Positions 1 to 11,705 of a stretch of 64,000 bases of DNA are shown here, one piece after another. Under the pieces are notes generated by a model that saw only the letters and a list, made by a program, of their open reading frames with translations, had not been told where the DNA came from and made no database searches. Origin of the DNA: Nymphaea colorata (Eukaryota; Streptophyta; Magnoliopsida; Nymphaeales; Nymphaeaceae); assembly GCF_008831285.2 (NCBI RefSeq), contig NC_045140.1, forward strand, positions 12,394,505 to 12,458,504, given 5' to 3'. How positions within the stretch are numbered: the stretch's first letter is position 1; each line of letters begins with the position of its first letter. Position numbers and translations under genes: made by a program.

Positions 1-388
1 TAATAACCAACAGACCCATAGCAGTGACAATTTCACTGGTATAGGTCTATCGCTTTTACTGACACGTCTTTCCACGTCAGTAAAAAGCATTTTTTACTGA
101 AGAAAGCCATCCATTAGTAAAACTGTCATAGCTTTGGTGATGGTTCATTCACCGTGTCAGTAAAAAGGATAAATATAAAACGTCAAAATAGATTTTCAGT
201 GACATTTACTCTTTCGCATTAGTAAAAGGTTAATTTTTACTAATGTAGTGTTGGAACATCAGTAAAAATATCAGCAACACTACTTTTACTAACGTTCATG
301 ATAAAACATCAGTTAAACCTATAAAACATTTTGCTTATTTTTATTGACGTTTTTCTCCCATCGGTAAGACCCATTTTTTTTTGTAGTG
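1..388 (-). mobile_element. CACTA-like transposon end (left copy)
   Basis: On the minus strand the segment begins at about 388 with CACTACAAAAAAAAA, a typical CACTA-superfamily terminus. It continues with many short subterminal repeats of the form TTTACTGACG or its complement (for example near 55-110, 160-235, 290-370), which is usual for this superfamily. It sits inside the copia gag start of the left arm, at the same place as the copy at 10,482. No transposase is visible, and the other end lies outside the window. Confidence 0.6.
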
Positions 389-395
389 ATCGACA

Positions 396-590
396 TACCC
401 ATCTAAGTCACTATGAGGCCCATAGAACTTAGTTTTGTCCTATCAATTTGAGGGACAAGAAATATTAAAAGAATTTGGCGCAGGAAGATATGACATAGTT
501 GGAGTCGAACCATTTTTGTTAGTTTGGCATGCATTTAATGAGAGGTATAGTTGTTGGCATTGGCCATTGCATCTCTGAAACCATAAAAGG
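396..590 (-). pseudogene. Copia primer site and gag start in left arm (remnant)
   Basis: On the minus strand a primer-binding-like TGGTTTCAGAG (573-583) is followed by an ATG at 567 and a gag N-terminus. The short motif LPAPNSFNIS is readable, as is typical of plant copia gag starts, before a stop at 443-445. The gag reading is then lost into the CACTA-like insertion at 388. The matching start on the right arm is at 10,277 and a less decayed relative is at 50,005. It is non-coding debris now. Confidence 0.6.
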
Positions 591-1191
591 ATGTTGAGAG
601 ATATTGAGAAGGATAAAATCACACACAAGAATCACACCAGTTTTAATGTGGTTTGGTATGAAGCATACATACATGATGAAACTCTTAATGCTTCAACACT
701 CAATACATGGAGCCTCTCTCACTAAATTTCATTAAGTAATTTGATTGCAAGAGGGAAGGATATGCCTTCAAGGATACCTACTGTTTTTGTTGGAATCTCT
801 ATCTATATTGGATACATATTTCCCATCTACATTAGATTTCATGATAAGGTAACAATTACTAATTTATAGATAATTTTCTTTACTACTTTTATTGTCATTA
901 CCACTGATGGAGTTTATTCTTGTCTTCTACTTTCCGTTATGGTCATTGACAATGTTCCTCATATTCATCTTTGACAACTCAGCTTGTTTACAGGCCTTCA
1001 CAGACCAAACAAGATTTTTTAAATGTCATGTCTCAACATCCGTGGATATGATATTGCTCAACCCCGAATATAAGATTCAAGGCAATCAGATGTCACAGCT
1101 AGGGGTCAATCACCTCAAAGCGTACCCATTAAGACTTGTGTTTAAAGGAAAAACACAACATTGTCACAATAAGTGACATGTTCAAGAGCAC

Positions 1192-1629
1192 ATTGATGGG
1201 AAGCCATCGCCTCCCCTTCGTGGTGCGAGCTACTCTCACCGGGACCTCGCTGGTACCGCGGAGGGGAGGGGAATTTGCCTGAGTGGCAGACTCCTTTTAC
1301 TTTGGGAAAGGGCGGTCACCACCCCGGATGCCGCAAGGGATGCCTCCGCATAACGTCGCTGGGGATCATACACCGGCAACGATCCGCTGAGCCGTCCTCT
1401 GCGGCATCTGGGGAAGGCGATGGCATCAACTCAGCAAGTTCTTTTTCTTTTTCTTTTCTTTTTTACAGAGGGGAGGTGATGACATCCCCTCTGGCTCTGC
1501 AGCATCGGAGATGCCAACCGAGGCATCGCCGGAAACCCAAAATGGCTGTGTGACCTGCCATTTTGAGTGGCTGGCAATGCCCTGCTGGCCATTACCGGCA
1601 CCACGAAGGAGAGGCGACGGCCTCCCCTC
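1192..1629. mobile_element. GC-rich MITE-like insertion with terminal inverted repeats
   Basis: A GC-rich block interrupts the left arm and has no equivalent in the right arm. Its ends are imperfect inverted repeats of about 33 bp. The left end contains CATCGCCTCCCCTTCGTGGTG (1,203-1,223) and the right end contains its near complement around 1,597-1,620. No transposase is encoded. I could not fix an exact target duplication; length and ends suggest a Mutator- or hAT-type non-autonomous element. Confidence 0.5.
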
Positions 1630-1725
1630 ACAGCTATTTTTAAAAAACAAAAAAAATTGTTGAGCATCTTATGCGGACGTATTGGTCCTCATGTAGCGTA
1701 GCTACTTGTTGTCTAGCGGCTTAAT

Positions 1726-1779
<54 letters not shown>

Positions 1780-1780
1780 T

Positions 1781-1814
<34 letters not shown>

Positions 1815-1815
1815 C
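1726..1815. repeat. (TA)n(GA)n microsatellite in left arm
   Basis: A TA tract runs into a GA tract with a few interruptions. It pairs with the (TC)n/(TA) tract at about 9,270-9,360 in the right arm, so the microsatellite existed before the inverted duplication. Confidence 0.9.
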
Positions 1816-2889
1816 TTGAGCGCTGTTGTTGACCAAGGAAGGAAACATATGCCGGGTGGCTTGATTGACATTCAAGGGATTTCATACTCGCATGCCCCAC
1901 GTACAATGAAGTACAGTTGCATGGGCAACTAGTCATTGTCCCATTTAAAACTGTACTCTTTTTAATCTTTGTTGTCTAGAGTTGTCATTTTGGTTATTTT
2001 CATACAATTTTGTGTTTCGTATCTACCACCAACATGCATATACAAAACATTTTTCAGTTAATAAGGATAAATATTGGTTTTGAGAAAAATAGTTTAGCTA
2101 GATTTTAATAATTTAGCTTTTGCAATTTATTTTTTTTATTTCATTGATTTTCTTGCATATACTGTTATTGTTTCAAAAGAAAATTAACCATGAAAAGAGA
2201 ATTCCAAATATTCCCATTTAAATGGCTAGAAAATTATCTGATATTAAGCAAATTGCATGGCAATGGCAACATACCCAAAATAACTTTGGTTGAGGACTGA
2301 CAAGAAGGACAACTAGAGTATATAGCATGGACATATTTATCAAGATAAATTTGTTTGTTACAGAATTTGTTTTTATTCGTGATGGACCTACACTCGTGAC
2401 AAAAATGACCAGCATAAATCCATTATCTACACTAGTGATTTTGCCACAAGTATATAATGTTTGGCTTGTCTAGGTGTCAATACAGATCATCCTCAGCCAA
2501 TGTAGATGTGTAGATACATATATACAACAACTTTTATAGTGATACCCAAATATTTTTGAAACAATAAGAAAACTGCACAAAAATCCAAACCTATTCATCA
2601 TTTTATCTGCATTAGGTTCAATCTCGAAATGAAATCCTTAAAAGAATGATACGGATCATTTACATAGGTAAGTCACATCAATTAACAAATTAGTACTTCA
2701 CTAATATATGGGAAAGACATAGGGATGCATCAGGTATGAGCCTATATCATTTGATATTTGGAAGAGGCTGCTTTCCAGCGCCTCACATATCCAGCCCAAT
2801 AACTTTTTAATAAAATTTTACTACTATTAATAATATATTTTTATTATTAAAATATATTTTATATTAAAATTTTATTTTATATTTCAAAA

Positions 2890-3010
2890 AAAAAATTATT
2901 GTAACCAGGCTGAGTTGGGCTGGGCCTGGGCCTAGGTTTCAGGTATCGGGCTTGGGCACGGGCTCGAGTTTCAGACATCGGTCTGGTCCGATGCCTAGGT
3001 CTAGCCACTC
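2890..3010. mobile_element. GGGC-rich hAT-like fragment in left arm
   Basis: A run of GGGCTGGGCCTGGGCC-type words interrupts the left arm. The right arm lacks it. Similar words occur at 14,505, 18,330 and 47,766, where they begin with TAGGG or AAGGG followed by TGGGCA-like sequence, which resembles plant hAT-type non-autonomous ends. Ends and target duplication were not resolved here. Confidence 0.35.
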
Positions 3011-4005
3011 TTTCATGGGTTATCTTTCTCTATGACTCAATTTTGGTCTTTGACAATGGGGCCATGGATTTTTAAAGGGATAATACATTAATATATTTAT
3101 CAAGGTAACCACTGTCAAATGTAAGGTAGCTTGAGAGCTACAGATATTCCTTATTGTGTTTAGGTACGACAAAGAATACAATGGCCAGCTTATCATAAAC
3201 TCATATTTGGATTTGTTAATCCGAAGGATGCGTCAGCACCTTGAAAGAATAAGGACTTGAAATGATTTTAGTGGCTTTTTGACCGGATTGCAGAGCAGAG
3301 TGAAGGCAGAGAAAGGAGACCTTACAGTTGAGCTTGGTGTTTTCATCAAGGCACATCTAAATAAAACTGAGGACTTTTGTGCACACAAACAACTATTCAT
3401 GGGTGGTGTTTTCTTTTTGTATTCTTGGAGGGTTGAGCCAACCCTTTGTTTTTCGTTAGTGTGAAGATTAGCATATATGTTTCTGGTAACCATTTCCTTG
3501 TACAAGAACTGTGTTTTTACTAAAGGTGGGGAGCCTAACACCCTGCATGCTGTGGCTTTGAGGAAATCAATCTCTTTCTCTCTCTCTCTCGCTCACACAC
3601 ACACAGACAAGCGCTTGATTTCCATTTTACACTTGGCCTTTTGTTCTGGTGCTTTGGCATATATACATTCGTTGTACTGAAGAGGCATATATACAAAAAA
3701 GTTCATACTAAAAGCTTCCATTTGAATGGCTATACCCCAAGTAACTTTGTTGAGGATCGATACAAGGTTTGCAATCAAATAATGGGTGCACGTCACGTAC
3801 GAGAAAAGTGGACCAGCTTATTCAAAAATCAAGTTGTAGGGAACCGCAAAAAACATAAGGTACGTAATGGGTAGGTACAAGCTATAGACCAAAGGGAACA
3901 TAGGAAAGTTACATATATTGTAGAAATAATAAATTCTATTACGTACTGATGAATCGAAGCAAACCAGAAGTCCAACATTCAAGACAAAGAGAATAATAAA
4001 GAACC

Positions 4006-5130
4006 AAAGCAGATATATATGTAGGTATATTGATTTGTAAAGTCCTTGGCTATTTATAGGCCAACAAGAACGCGCTCGCCTGGCTGGTGAATCTTGTCTG
4101 CTTCTATGAAGGAATTGACCCAAATTAAGTCAAGGGGAAAAAAATGAAGATGAAGACATAGTTTGGATCATGTATGCTAGAGACGAGGCAGTCGGCGGTA
4201 TATACTGCAACATGTTTTGCATGTTGGTTTTCGATCTCTCGACCACTCAAGAGAGAGAACTATTTGTATATTACTCGTCAGACATTTGATTTTACATGTT
4301 CAGGCTCCTTGAATTCCCACATTAACTCAATAATATATTTTGTGTCATGCTCCATTTTGATGACATCGCGCAACGTGTACCGATCATTATGTTATATTTT
4401 TCTCCTCTTCATTCTTTAACATGCTTCAATTTGTGACATCCACGTCCTTTTCTTGTATACTTTGCAACTTCTTTTCTTAGTGGCGTCCTGTTTTCCGAAG
4501 CAGCACCACTCTGGGAAGAATTGCGTTTTAGAAGAAAGGAACTATGACTGTACTCCGCCGCATACATGTAAAATATTGATGCCTGCTTATTGCAAGAAAG
4601 AAGTGATTAAACTGATGCCTCTCATGGTATTTGACCTATTCAGCCATGGTAATCAATTAATTATGCGTTCATTGGCCTTTAAAACTTTGTACTGAGAGCA
4701 ATTAATTTGGGGAATAAGTGGACCTGCTTTGCCTCTTCATATATTGGGTTGTATTATAAACGGCAATAATGCATGAAACTCTTACTTATAATCAGGAATG
4801 CAACTATAAGACCATGAGCTTATTAAATTTGATGGTTGATGGTTGGGAAACGAATTAGGTCCTTCAGAACGACGTAGCAACCAAATTAGAATGGTGAATA
4901 TGCATGACAGCCATTTGGCAGAAACTGAATGTATGGTATAAAATCGACCCAATTAATGGCATCGTTCCAGCAGCGTCATGTCCTTTAGTTTAATTGCTCT
5001 CATAGCAAAGAAATAAAGCCCAAACCAAGTCACGAAAACAATGGGTGAATATATAGGTCATTGAATTCCGTGTTCGAACATGGCAATTGGTGACGCGTAC
5101 GGGTAAAAGAATTGTCATTCCTCCCCACAA
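4006..5130. other. Left part of the palindrome spacer, no gene recognised
   Basis: About 1.1 kb of AT-rich sequence lies between the left arm and the duplicated cystatin segment. Short open frames near 4,174 and 4,453 show no motif I recognise. Its right edge, near the words GGAAAACAGG, marks where homology with the second cystatin locus (13,184) begins. Confidence 0.6.
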
Positions 5131-5630
5131 GGGTAGCATCGGAAAACAGGACGCTCCTTTCAAAGGAAAAGAACGTGAACATCACAAATCTAAGTATGTT
5201 AAAGAAAGTGGAAGAGAAAGTGGAAGAAGAATCACATTACCATTTAGCGATGTAGTCCAAATGGAGCATGGTACAATAATTAATGTTGAGACCTAAACGA
5301 AACAATCCCCATTAAAGGCTTGGACTAGTCGTATTGCTTAAAAGGAGGATAACTTTTAAAATAACAAGTCTCAAGATTAGGAAGATAACGTTTAAAATAA
5401 AAAGTCTCAAGATTAGGGAAGCTGTTCATATATAACTAATCGGTATCTTGAGGGGAGCGAGAATAGACGTGCAAGCCATTTCGTAGTGTTTACCATTGAC
5501 TGTGTCGTCCCAAGCATACATGTTCTGGAACTATATGTCTTCCCCTAATTTCTTTAATTTGGCTCCTTCAGATAAGTAAATGAAAATTCATCACCAGCTA
5601 TCATCCCAGTGTGCCCTCCCTGGCCGCACT

Positions 5631-5637
5631 TATAAAT
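5631..5637 (+). promoter_or_regulatory. TATA box of cystatin copy 1
   Basis: TATAAAT sits 126 bases before the ATG at 5,763, a normal plant spacing for a TATA box plus 5' leader. The same word and spacing are kept in copy 2 (13,668-13,674). Confidence 0.6.
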
Positions 5638-5762
5638 GGGAGTTGTGTCCAAGGACCTTACACATCAGTACTCTTCCTATTTCATCATAACCAGAGCTAG
5701 CTTTCTTCCTAGCTCTAGCTCTAGCTCCACAAGCCTCCCAACATCACCCGTCCACTATCGCT

Positions 5763-6215
5763 ATGGGTCGTCTCCTACCATTTCTCCTTCTCTCTATGAC
5801 TTTCTTTGCAGCAATGGCCTTTGTGGCAACTGCTTATCATGATGATCATCATGATCATCACGATCACCATGATGATCATCATGATAATCACGATCCTCAT
5901 CGTCCAGAGCCCCACTGGGTTCATGTTCCCCTTGCAGAGAAGGACAACCATATCCAAGAATTGGGCAAATCTGCCGTAGATATGTACAACAAGCAAAACC
6001 ATGCCCGCCTCTTTTTTCTGCATGTCATCGCTGCAGAGAAACTAGAGCGTGCCCCTGGGCACTACAGCTATAGGCTGCTCATTAAGGCTCTTCCCCTCAC
6101 CGCCACCATCCAGAGTTTTACAAGAGCCAAGTTATGGAAGACGCACAACGCCATGGAAAGCCACCAGTCCTCAGCTTTGGTTACTTTGTGCCTGCCTTCA
6201 ACCTGCATTAGTTAA
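5763..6215 (+). pseudogene. Secreted His/Asp-rich cystatin-like protein, copy 1, frameshifted 3' end
   Basis: The product would be 150 residues. Residues 1-24 are a signal peptide (RLLPFLLLSMTFFAAMAF core), then a His/Asp-rich stretch (about 25-45), then a cystatin-type domain. That domain has the LARFAV-like helix as IQELGKSAVDMYNKQ and a beta-strand ending YSYRLLIKAL. Plant cystatins inhibit papain-type cysteine proteases; that is family knowledge, not shown here. One C is missing from the run near 6,091-6,094 relative to copy 2. After LIKALP the frame therefore shifts, and the last 39 or so residues are unrelated to the C-terminus of copy 2. The start is supported by the TATA box and signal peptide. 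It could still make a shortened-domain protein. Confidence 0.75.
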
Positions 6216-7787
6216 ATCCCTATATTAATAATGGTTGAATCTATAATAAGAAGTAGCCAGCATGACACTTGGGCTGCTTCCATGTTGAAAAAAAATACTT
6301 ATATAATAAATAGTGTGTTAAGTTCATCAGGCTTAGCACTGCTGCATATATATCTGCATTGGTACTTTGTTATTCTCTTGTCTTGAATGCTGGACTTCTG
6401 GTTTGCTTCGCTTGATCAGTACGTAATATAATTTATTATTTCCACAATATATGACTTTCCTATGTTCCCTTTGGTCTATAGTTTGTACCTACCAATTACA
6501 TACCTTTCGTTTTTTGCCGTTCCCTACAACTTGATTTTTGAATAAGTTCTCGTACGTGACGTGCACCCAGCTAGCTGACACACTTTCATTATTTGTTTTC
6601 AAACCTTTATCGATCCTCAACAAAGTTATTTCGGGTATAGCCATTCAAATGGAAGTTTTTAGTACGAACTTTTTTGTATATATGCCTCTTGCGTACAAGG
6701 AATGTATATATGCCAAAGCACCAGAACAAAAAAACAAGTGTAAAATGGAAATTAAGCTCTTGAGAGAGATAGAGAGAAAGAGATTAATTTCGTGAAAACC
6801 AATGGTGAATATATCTCCATAACAGCATGCAAGGGGTTAGGCTCCCCGCCTTTAGTAAAAACACAATCCTGTACAAGTAAATGGTTAGCAGTAACTTATG
6901 TGCTAATCTTCATACTAACAAAAAACAAAGGGTTGACCAACCCTCCAAGAATAAAAAAGAAAACACCATCCATGAATAGCTGTTTGTCTGCACAAAAATC
7001 CCCATTTTCCTTTAGATGAGCCTTGATGAAAACACCAAGCTCAACTGTGTCTGTAAGGTCTCCTTGCTCTGCCTTCACTGTCAAAGAGCCTCTAAAAGTC
7101 TAAAATCAATCCAGGTACTTCTTCCTCAACACTCCACCTCTAGGGGAGACAACTATAGACATGCCAGGGGTACCATCTCCAAAATAAGGAATACCTGTAG
7201 CAATGATGCTACCTTACATTTGACCATGGTTACATTGGTAAATATATTAATGTATCATCCCTTTAAAACTCCATGACCCCATTGTCAAAGACCAAAAATG
7301 AGTCATCATAGAAAGATTACACAATAGAAAGAGTGGCCTAAGACAATAATTACCGATAAGAAAAAAAACAACAAAAAAACCCTTCTTATAGGCTAAGACA
7401 ACTATGGCAATAACTAGTTGGCCATATCTACAGAGTTTTTCTTTGTTTTGAGTGGTAAGCTCTTTGTATTTTTTTGGGCTTGTTGGGTGCATGTTGAATG
7501 TCCTTTGGTGGGATGGTCATCTAGGGTTTGTTTATTGTTTGTTTTGCTGTTCTTTGTAGTTCTTCCTTGGTTTGGTGGTTTTTGTTTCACCCCAATTAGT
7601 TTGATACAGTGTTGTAGACCTTCCAACATTGGGAGTGATTTACTTTTAGTAATGTTCATTAATGCTTCCTACTATCTCTGTCTCACCCTTCTCTATTTTT
7701 CTCTCTCTCTCCCTCAACACATCCTGTTGGGAGTGATTTATTTTTGGTAATATTAATTAGTGCTTTCTGCTCTCCCTATCTCTTTCA

Positions 7788-7827
7788 ATCTCTTTCTCTT
7801 TCTCTTTCTCTCTCTCTCTCTCTCTCC

Positions 7828-7862
<35 letters not shown>
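7788..7862. repeat. (TC)n microsatellite in right arm
   Basis: An uneven TC tract in the arm-specific stretch 7,320-8,100, with no partner in the left arm. A related pyrimidine-rich stretch also precedes it near 7,690-7,715. Confidence 0.9.
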
Positions 7863-9265
7863 AACAAGTGATACACCTCAAGAAAAAGCTTAAGTTCTAC
7901 AAAAATGAGCTGATCAACTTTCAAACAAACAATAAAGACGGGCCCATGTACTAACTATGTTATTTTTTACATGTTACGGAACAAAAGTGTTGTTATGACA
8001 ACATTTTTTTCACCATTGACCTCAACTATACATGTGTTTCAGTTCTTATTGCTCAATAAGTGTTGTATAACCAGAAAATTGATATGTGTATCAGTCCTTA
8101 TTGCTCAAATGATATAGGCCCATACCTGATGCATCCCCATGTCCTTCCAATATATTAATGAAGTACTAATTTGTTAATTTATGTGACTTATCTATCTAAA
8201 TGATCCGTATCATTCTTTTTGGATTTCATTCCGAGATTGAACCTAATGCAGACAAAATTATGAATAGGTTTGGATTTAAGTGCAGTTTTCTTATTGTTTC
8301 AAAAAGATTTGGGTATCACTATAAAAGTAGTTGCATATATGTATCTACACATCTACATTGACTGAGGATGATCTGTATCCACAACTAGAGAAGGCAAACA
8401 TATACTGGTGGCAAAATCACTGGTGTAGATAATGGATTTATGCTCGTCATTTTTGTCGCCAGTGTAGGTCCATCACAAGTAACTACTTGTCCACCAATCT
8501 TGTATATTTTCCTTAGGACACCTGTCAGTTGCTTCTCTCAATGAAATCACAACCATATAGCAACAATAGGGGAAGATAGAGAGAAGTTCATCCCAACCAT
8601 AGAGTCTCAAGACAGAGGGCTTCCCTACTGATAAAAAATAGGAAGGAGCTTGCGGATGCTATGATTAAGGAATGTGAAACAAATTCTGTAACAAACAAAA
8701 TTTATCATGATAAATATATCCATGCTATATACTCTAGTTGTCTTTTTTCAAAACCTTCATGCCAATCCTCAACCGAAGTTATTTTGGGTATGTTGCCATT
8801 CCATGCATTTGGCTAAAGATCAGATAATTTTCTAGCCATTTAAATGGGAATATTTGGAAACCTTTTTTCAATGATTAATCTTCTTTTTGAAAGCAATAAC
8901 ATTATATGCAAGAAAATCACTGAAATAAAAAAAATAAATTGCAAAATCTAAATTATTAAGGTGTAGCTAAACTAATTTTCTCAAAACCAATATTTGTCCC
9001 TATTAACTGAAAAATGTTTTGTATATGTATGTGGGTAGAAGATAAGTAGCACAAAATTTTATGGAAACAACCAAATTCGAGAATACGGCAACCTCTAGAC
9101 GACAAAGATTAAAAAAAGTACAGTTTCGAATCTTTCTGTTAGAATGAGACAATGACTAGTTAGCCTTGCAATTGTTTTTCATTGTACGTGAGGCATGCCA
9201 GCAAGAAATCACCAAACAAGCCACCCGGCATATGTTTCCCTCCTTGGTCAACTCACCAACACTCA

Positions 9266-9273
9266 AGTCTCCC

Positions 9274-9348
<75 letters not shown>

Positions 9349-9350
9349 CC
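9266..9350. repeat. (TC)n microsatellite, partner of the left-arm GA tract
   Basis: A CT tract followed by ATATATACATATA. It is the inverted counterpart of 1,726-1,815. Flanking sequence on both sides also pairs with the left arm. Confidence 0.9.
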
Positions 9351-10260
9351 ATATATACATATAATAACTGAGCTGCTACGTAGCAAGTGTTGTCTAGCGA
9401 TTACGCTGCATGAGAAGCATCCAATACGTCTGCAACGGGTGCTCAACTTTTTTAAAGAAAATAAAAATAAAAAACAGCAATGAAGGGAGACTGTCCCCTC
9501 TCCTTTGTCTATTATCGCCATGGGTCGTCTCTCCTATATTTATATATAGATATATATAGACGGATATGCAAAATAACGATATGTACTCCGCAAGAAAATG
9601 AAACTCTAGAATTGCCACTTCACCCTTTGAACCAATAGCAAAAATGGGCTGATGTATTTTGAACATGTAACTTATTGTGACAATGTTGTGTTTTTCCTTT
9701 AAACACAAGTCTTAATGGGTACGCTTTGAGGTGATTGACCCCTAGCTGTGACATCTGATTGCCTTGAATCTTATATTCGGGGTTGAGCAATATCATATCC
9801 ACGGATGTTGAGACATGACATTTAAAAAATCTTGTTTGGTCTGTGAAAGCCTGTAATCAAGCTGAGTTGTCAAAGATGAATATGAGGAACATTGTCAATG
9901 ACCATAACGGAAAGTAGAAGACAAGAATAAACTCCATCAGTGGTAATGACAATAAAAGTAGTACAGAAAATTATCTATAAATTAGTAATTGTTACCTTAT
10001 CATGAAATCTAATGTAGATGGGAAATGTGTATCCAATATAGATAGAGATTCCAACAAAAACAGTAGGTATCCTTGAAGGCATATCCTTCCTTCTTGCAAT
10101 CAAATTACTTAATGAAATTTAGTGAGAGAAGCTCCATGTATTGAGTGTTGAAGCATTAAGAGTTTCATCATGTATGTATGCTTCATACCAAACCACATTA
10201 AAACTGGTGTGATTCTTGTGTGTGATTTTATCCTTCTCAATATCTCTCAACATCCTTTTA

Positions 10261-10470
10261 TGGTTTCAGAGATGAAATGGCCAATGCCAACAACTATACT
10301 TCTCATCAAATGTATGTCAAACTAACAAAAATGGTGCGACTCCAACTATGTCATTTCTTCCTGCTCCAAATTCTTTTAATATTTCTTTTCCCTCAAGTAC
10401 ATAGGACAAAATTAAGTTCCGTGGGCCTAATAGTTTTTACCCTTTTTTATTTCATGACTTCTTAGATGGG
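10261..10470 (+). pseudogene. Copia primer site and gag start in right arm (remnant)
   Basis: TGGTTTCAGAG at 10,261-10,271 resembles a tRNA-iMet primer site. It is followed by ATG at 10,277 and a gag N-terminus beginning MANANN. The relative at 50,005 begins MANPNN after a better-preserved TGGTATTAGAGC. The original gag reading is lost by small indels, although the short frame runs to 10,465. The coding sequence is cut by the CACTA-like insertion at 10,482 and gag similarity resumes at 11,706. Confidence 0.6.
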
Positions 10471-10481
10471 TATGTTGATCA

Positions 10482-11690
10482 CCAAAAAAAAAAGGTTTTT
10501 ACTGATGGGAGAAAAACGTCAATAAAAATAAGCAAAACGTCATTACCGGTTTTACTGATGTTTTATCATGAATGTTAGTAAAAGGAGCGTCGCAGAAGTT
10601 TTTACTGATGTTCGGACACTACATTAGTAAAACTTAACCTTTTACTAATGTGAAAGAATAAATGTCACTGAAAATCGATTTTGATGTTTTATGTTTATCT
10701 CTTTTACTGACTCAATCAACAGTCACTAAAGCTTTAATAGTTTGACTAATGGATGTTTCTTCAGTAAAAATGCTTTTCACCGATGTGTAAAGACGTTTCA
10801 ATAAAAGCGATAGACCTATACTAGTGAAATTGTCACTGCTATGGGTCAGCTATAGGTCTCTTGGTTATTAAAAAAAAAACCGCATAACTATTATTATCTA
10901 TAGAGGATGTTATGGATGTGCGGCTAGTTGGTTGGCAGCTTATGCAAAAAAAAAGAAAACAAAAATAAAAGTAAGAGCAATGAGAAATAAGAAAAAAATA
11001 AAATAATGAATGGGGAACACGCTACAAAGTTTAGCTTCCATAGTAGAATGGGCATTGGCATCCTATTTTTTGCAATATAATCAGTAATAAAATCATAAAC
11101 ATATAAAATACATGGAAAGAGAGAGAGAGAGAGAAACATACCATTGAGTTGATAAGAGAAATTGAGAAAAAGAGGAGTGCATGCCTATTTTTATAATCCG
11201 ACTATAGATTTATTGATGCTAATGTCTTCGAATCACTAAAAGTTTAAGTATGGGCGGAAAAGTAAGGATGACGTGAAATTTAAATATTTAACAATTACTC
11301 ATGGGAATTATTCAACATCACTAATGATTGGATTTTTGAAATTTTAAAAAAAATGGAAGAAAAATGAGATCGTTACTAACGTCGATCCACGCCCGTTAGT
11401 GTAGATACACATCTTTGTTGATGTTTCCCTTAAAAGATCAGTGATGATTGACCAGTACAATGGTAGTTTTCAGTTGGTGAACCTATATCGGTGCGAATGC
11501 TCACCGCTATAGGCATTTTCCCCAACGACCTTCCAATGACACAGATCCTTGTTCAGCTCTATGCATTAAACCGAATTAGAGTGAACAAAATATAAGTAGC
11601 CTTGTGTGAGCACATCTTCTATAAAGAGGGTCGTGCTCCACATCATATTGAGATCATCTTCACTTCTCCTGAAAATTTTATGCTGTCTAT
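10482..11690 (+). mobile_element. CACTA-like insertion (right copy) within copia gag
   Basis: The segment starts CACCAAAAAAAAAAGG and is then rich in TTTACTGATG-type subterminal repeats (10,498-10,830). It pairs with 1-388 of the left arm up to about 10,868. Further short repeats occur around 11,350-11,520 (ACTAACGTCGATCCACG, AGTGATGATTG, and TATCGGTG near a matching CACCGCTATAG). The region separates two parts of the same copia gag. No transposase is visible and the right terminus is not clear; the stated end is where gag similarity resumes. Confidence 0.5.
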
Positions 11691-11705
11691 GATGAGTTTG
11701 TAGCA

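Larger units (their letters stand above)
1..4005 (-). repeat. Left arm of a very long inverted repeat (partner 6,370-10,868)
   Basis: Read on the minus strand this segment matches 6,370-10,868 block by block: 1-388 pairs with about 10,482-10,868, 400-1,190 with 9,655-10,470, 1,635-2,220 with 8,840-9,460, 2,218-2,760 with 8,110-8,860, 3,010-3,200 with 7,190-7,320, and 3,230-4,000 with 6,375-7,190. The arms have diverged by substitutions and by arm-specific insertions (here about 1,192-1,629 and 2,890-3,010), so the palindrome is old and not a simple assembly echo. The arm reaches base 1 and may continue outside the window. Its outer end contains a copia primer site and gag start facing leftwards. 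Confidence 0.85.
5131..6362 (+). repeat. Duplicated segment carrying cystatin copy 1
   Basis: This segment is nearly identical to 13,184-14,402, with only scattered substitutions and one-base indels visible over about 1.2 kb. It includes upstream sequence, the TATA box, the coding region and 3' flank. The left boundary is abrupt (shared GGAAAACAGG), with unrelated sequence before it. On the right, weaker similarity continues to about 6,510 versus 14,503 because both are followed by arm-type sequence. Confidence 0.9.
6370..10868 (+). repeat. Right arm of the very long inverted repeat
   Basis: This arm is complementary to 1-4,005 in reverse order (block pairs are given for the left arm). It is longer because it holds extra sequence at about 7,320-8,100 and 8,480-8,700. 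Direct relatives of parts of this arm occur at 24,895-25,637 (matches 6,440-7,150) and about 37,200-38,020 (matches 7,900-8,710). Inverted and direct relatives lie in 46,700-50,190. The arm is therefore a repeat family, not unique sequence. Confidence 0.85.

Noticed and set aside
5775-6023. Met/Ile-rich minus-strand frame opposite the cystatin gene
   Set aside because: It is the complement of the His/Asp codon repeat; the plus-strand signal peptide and TATA box decide the coding strand.
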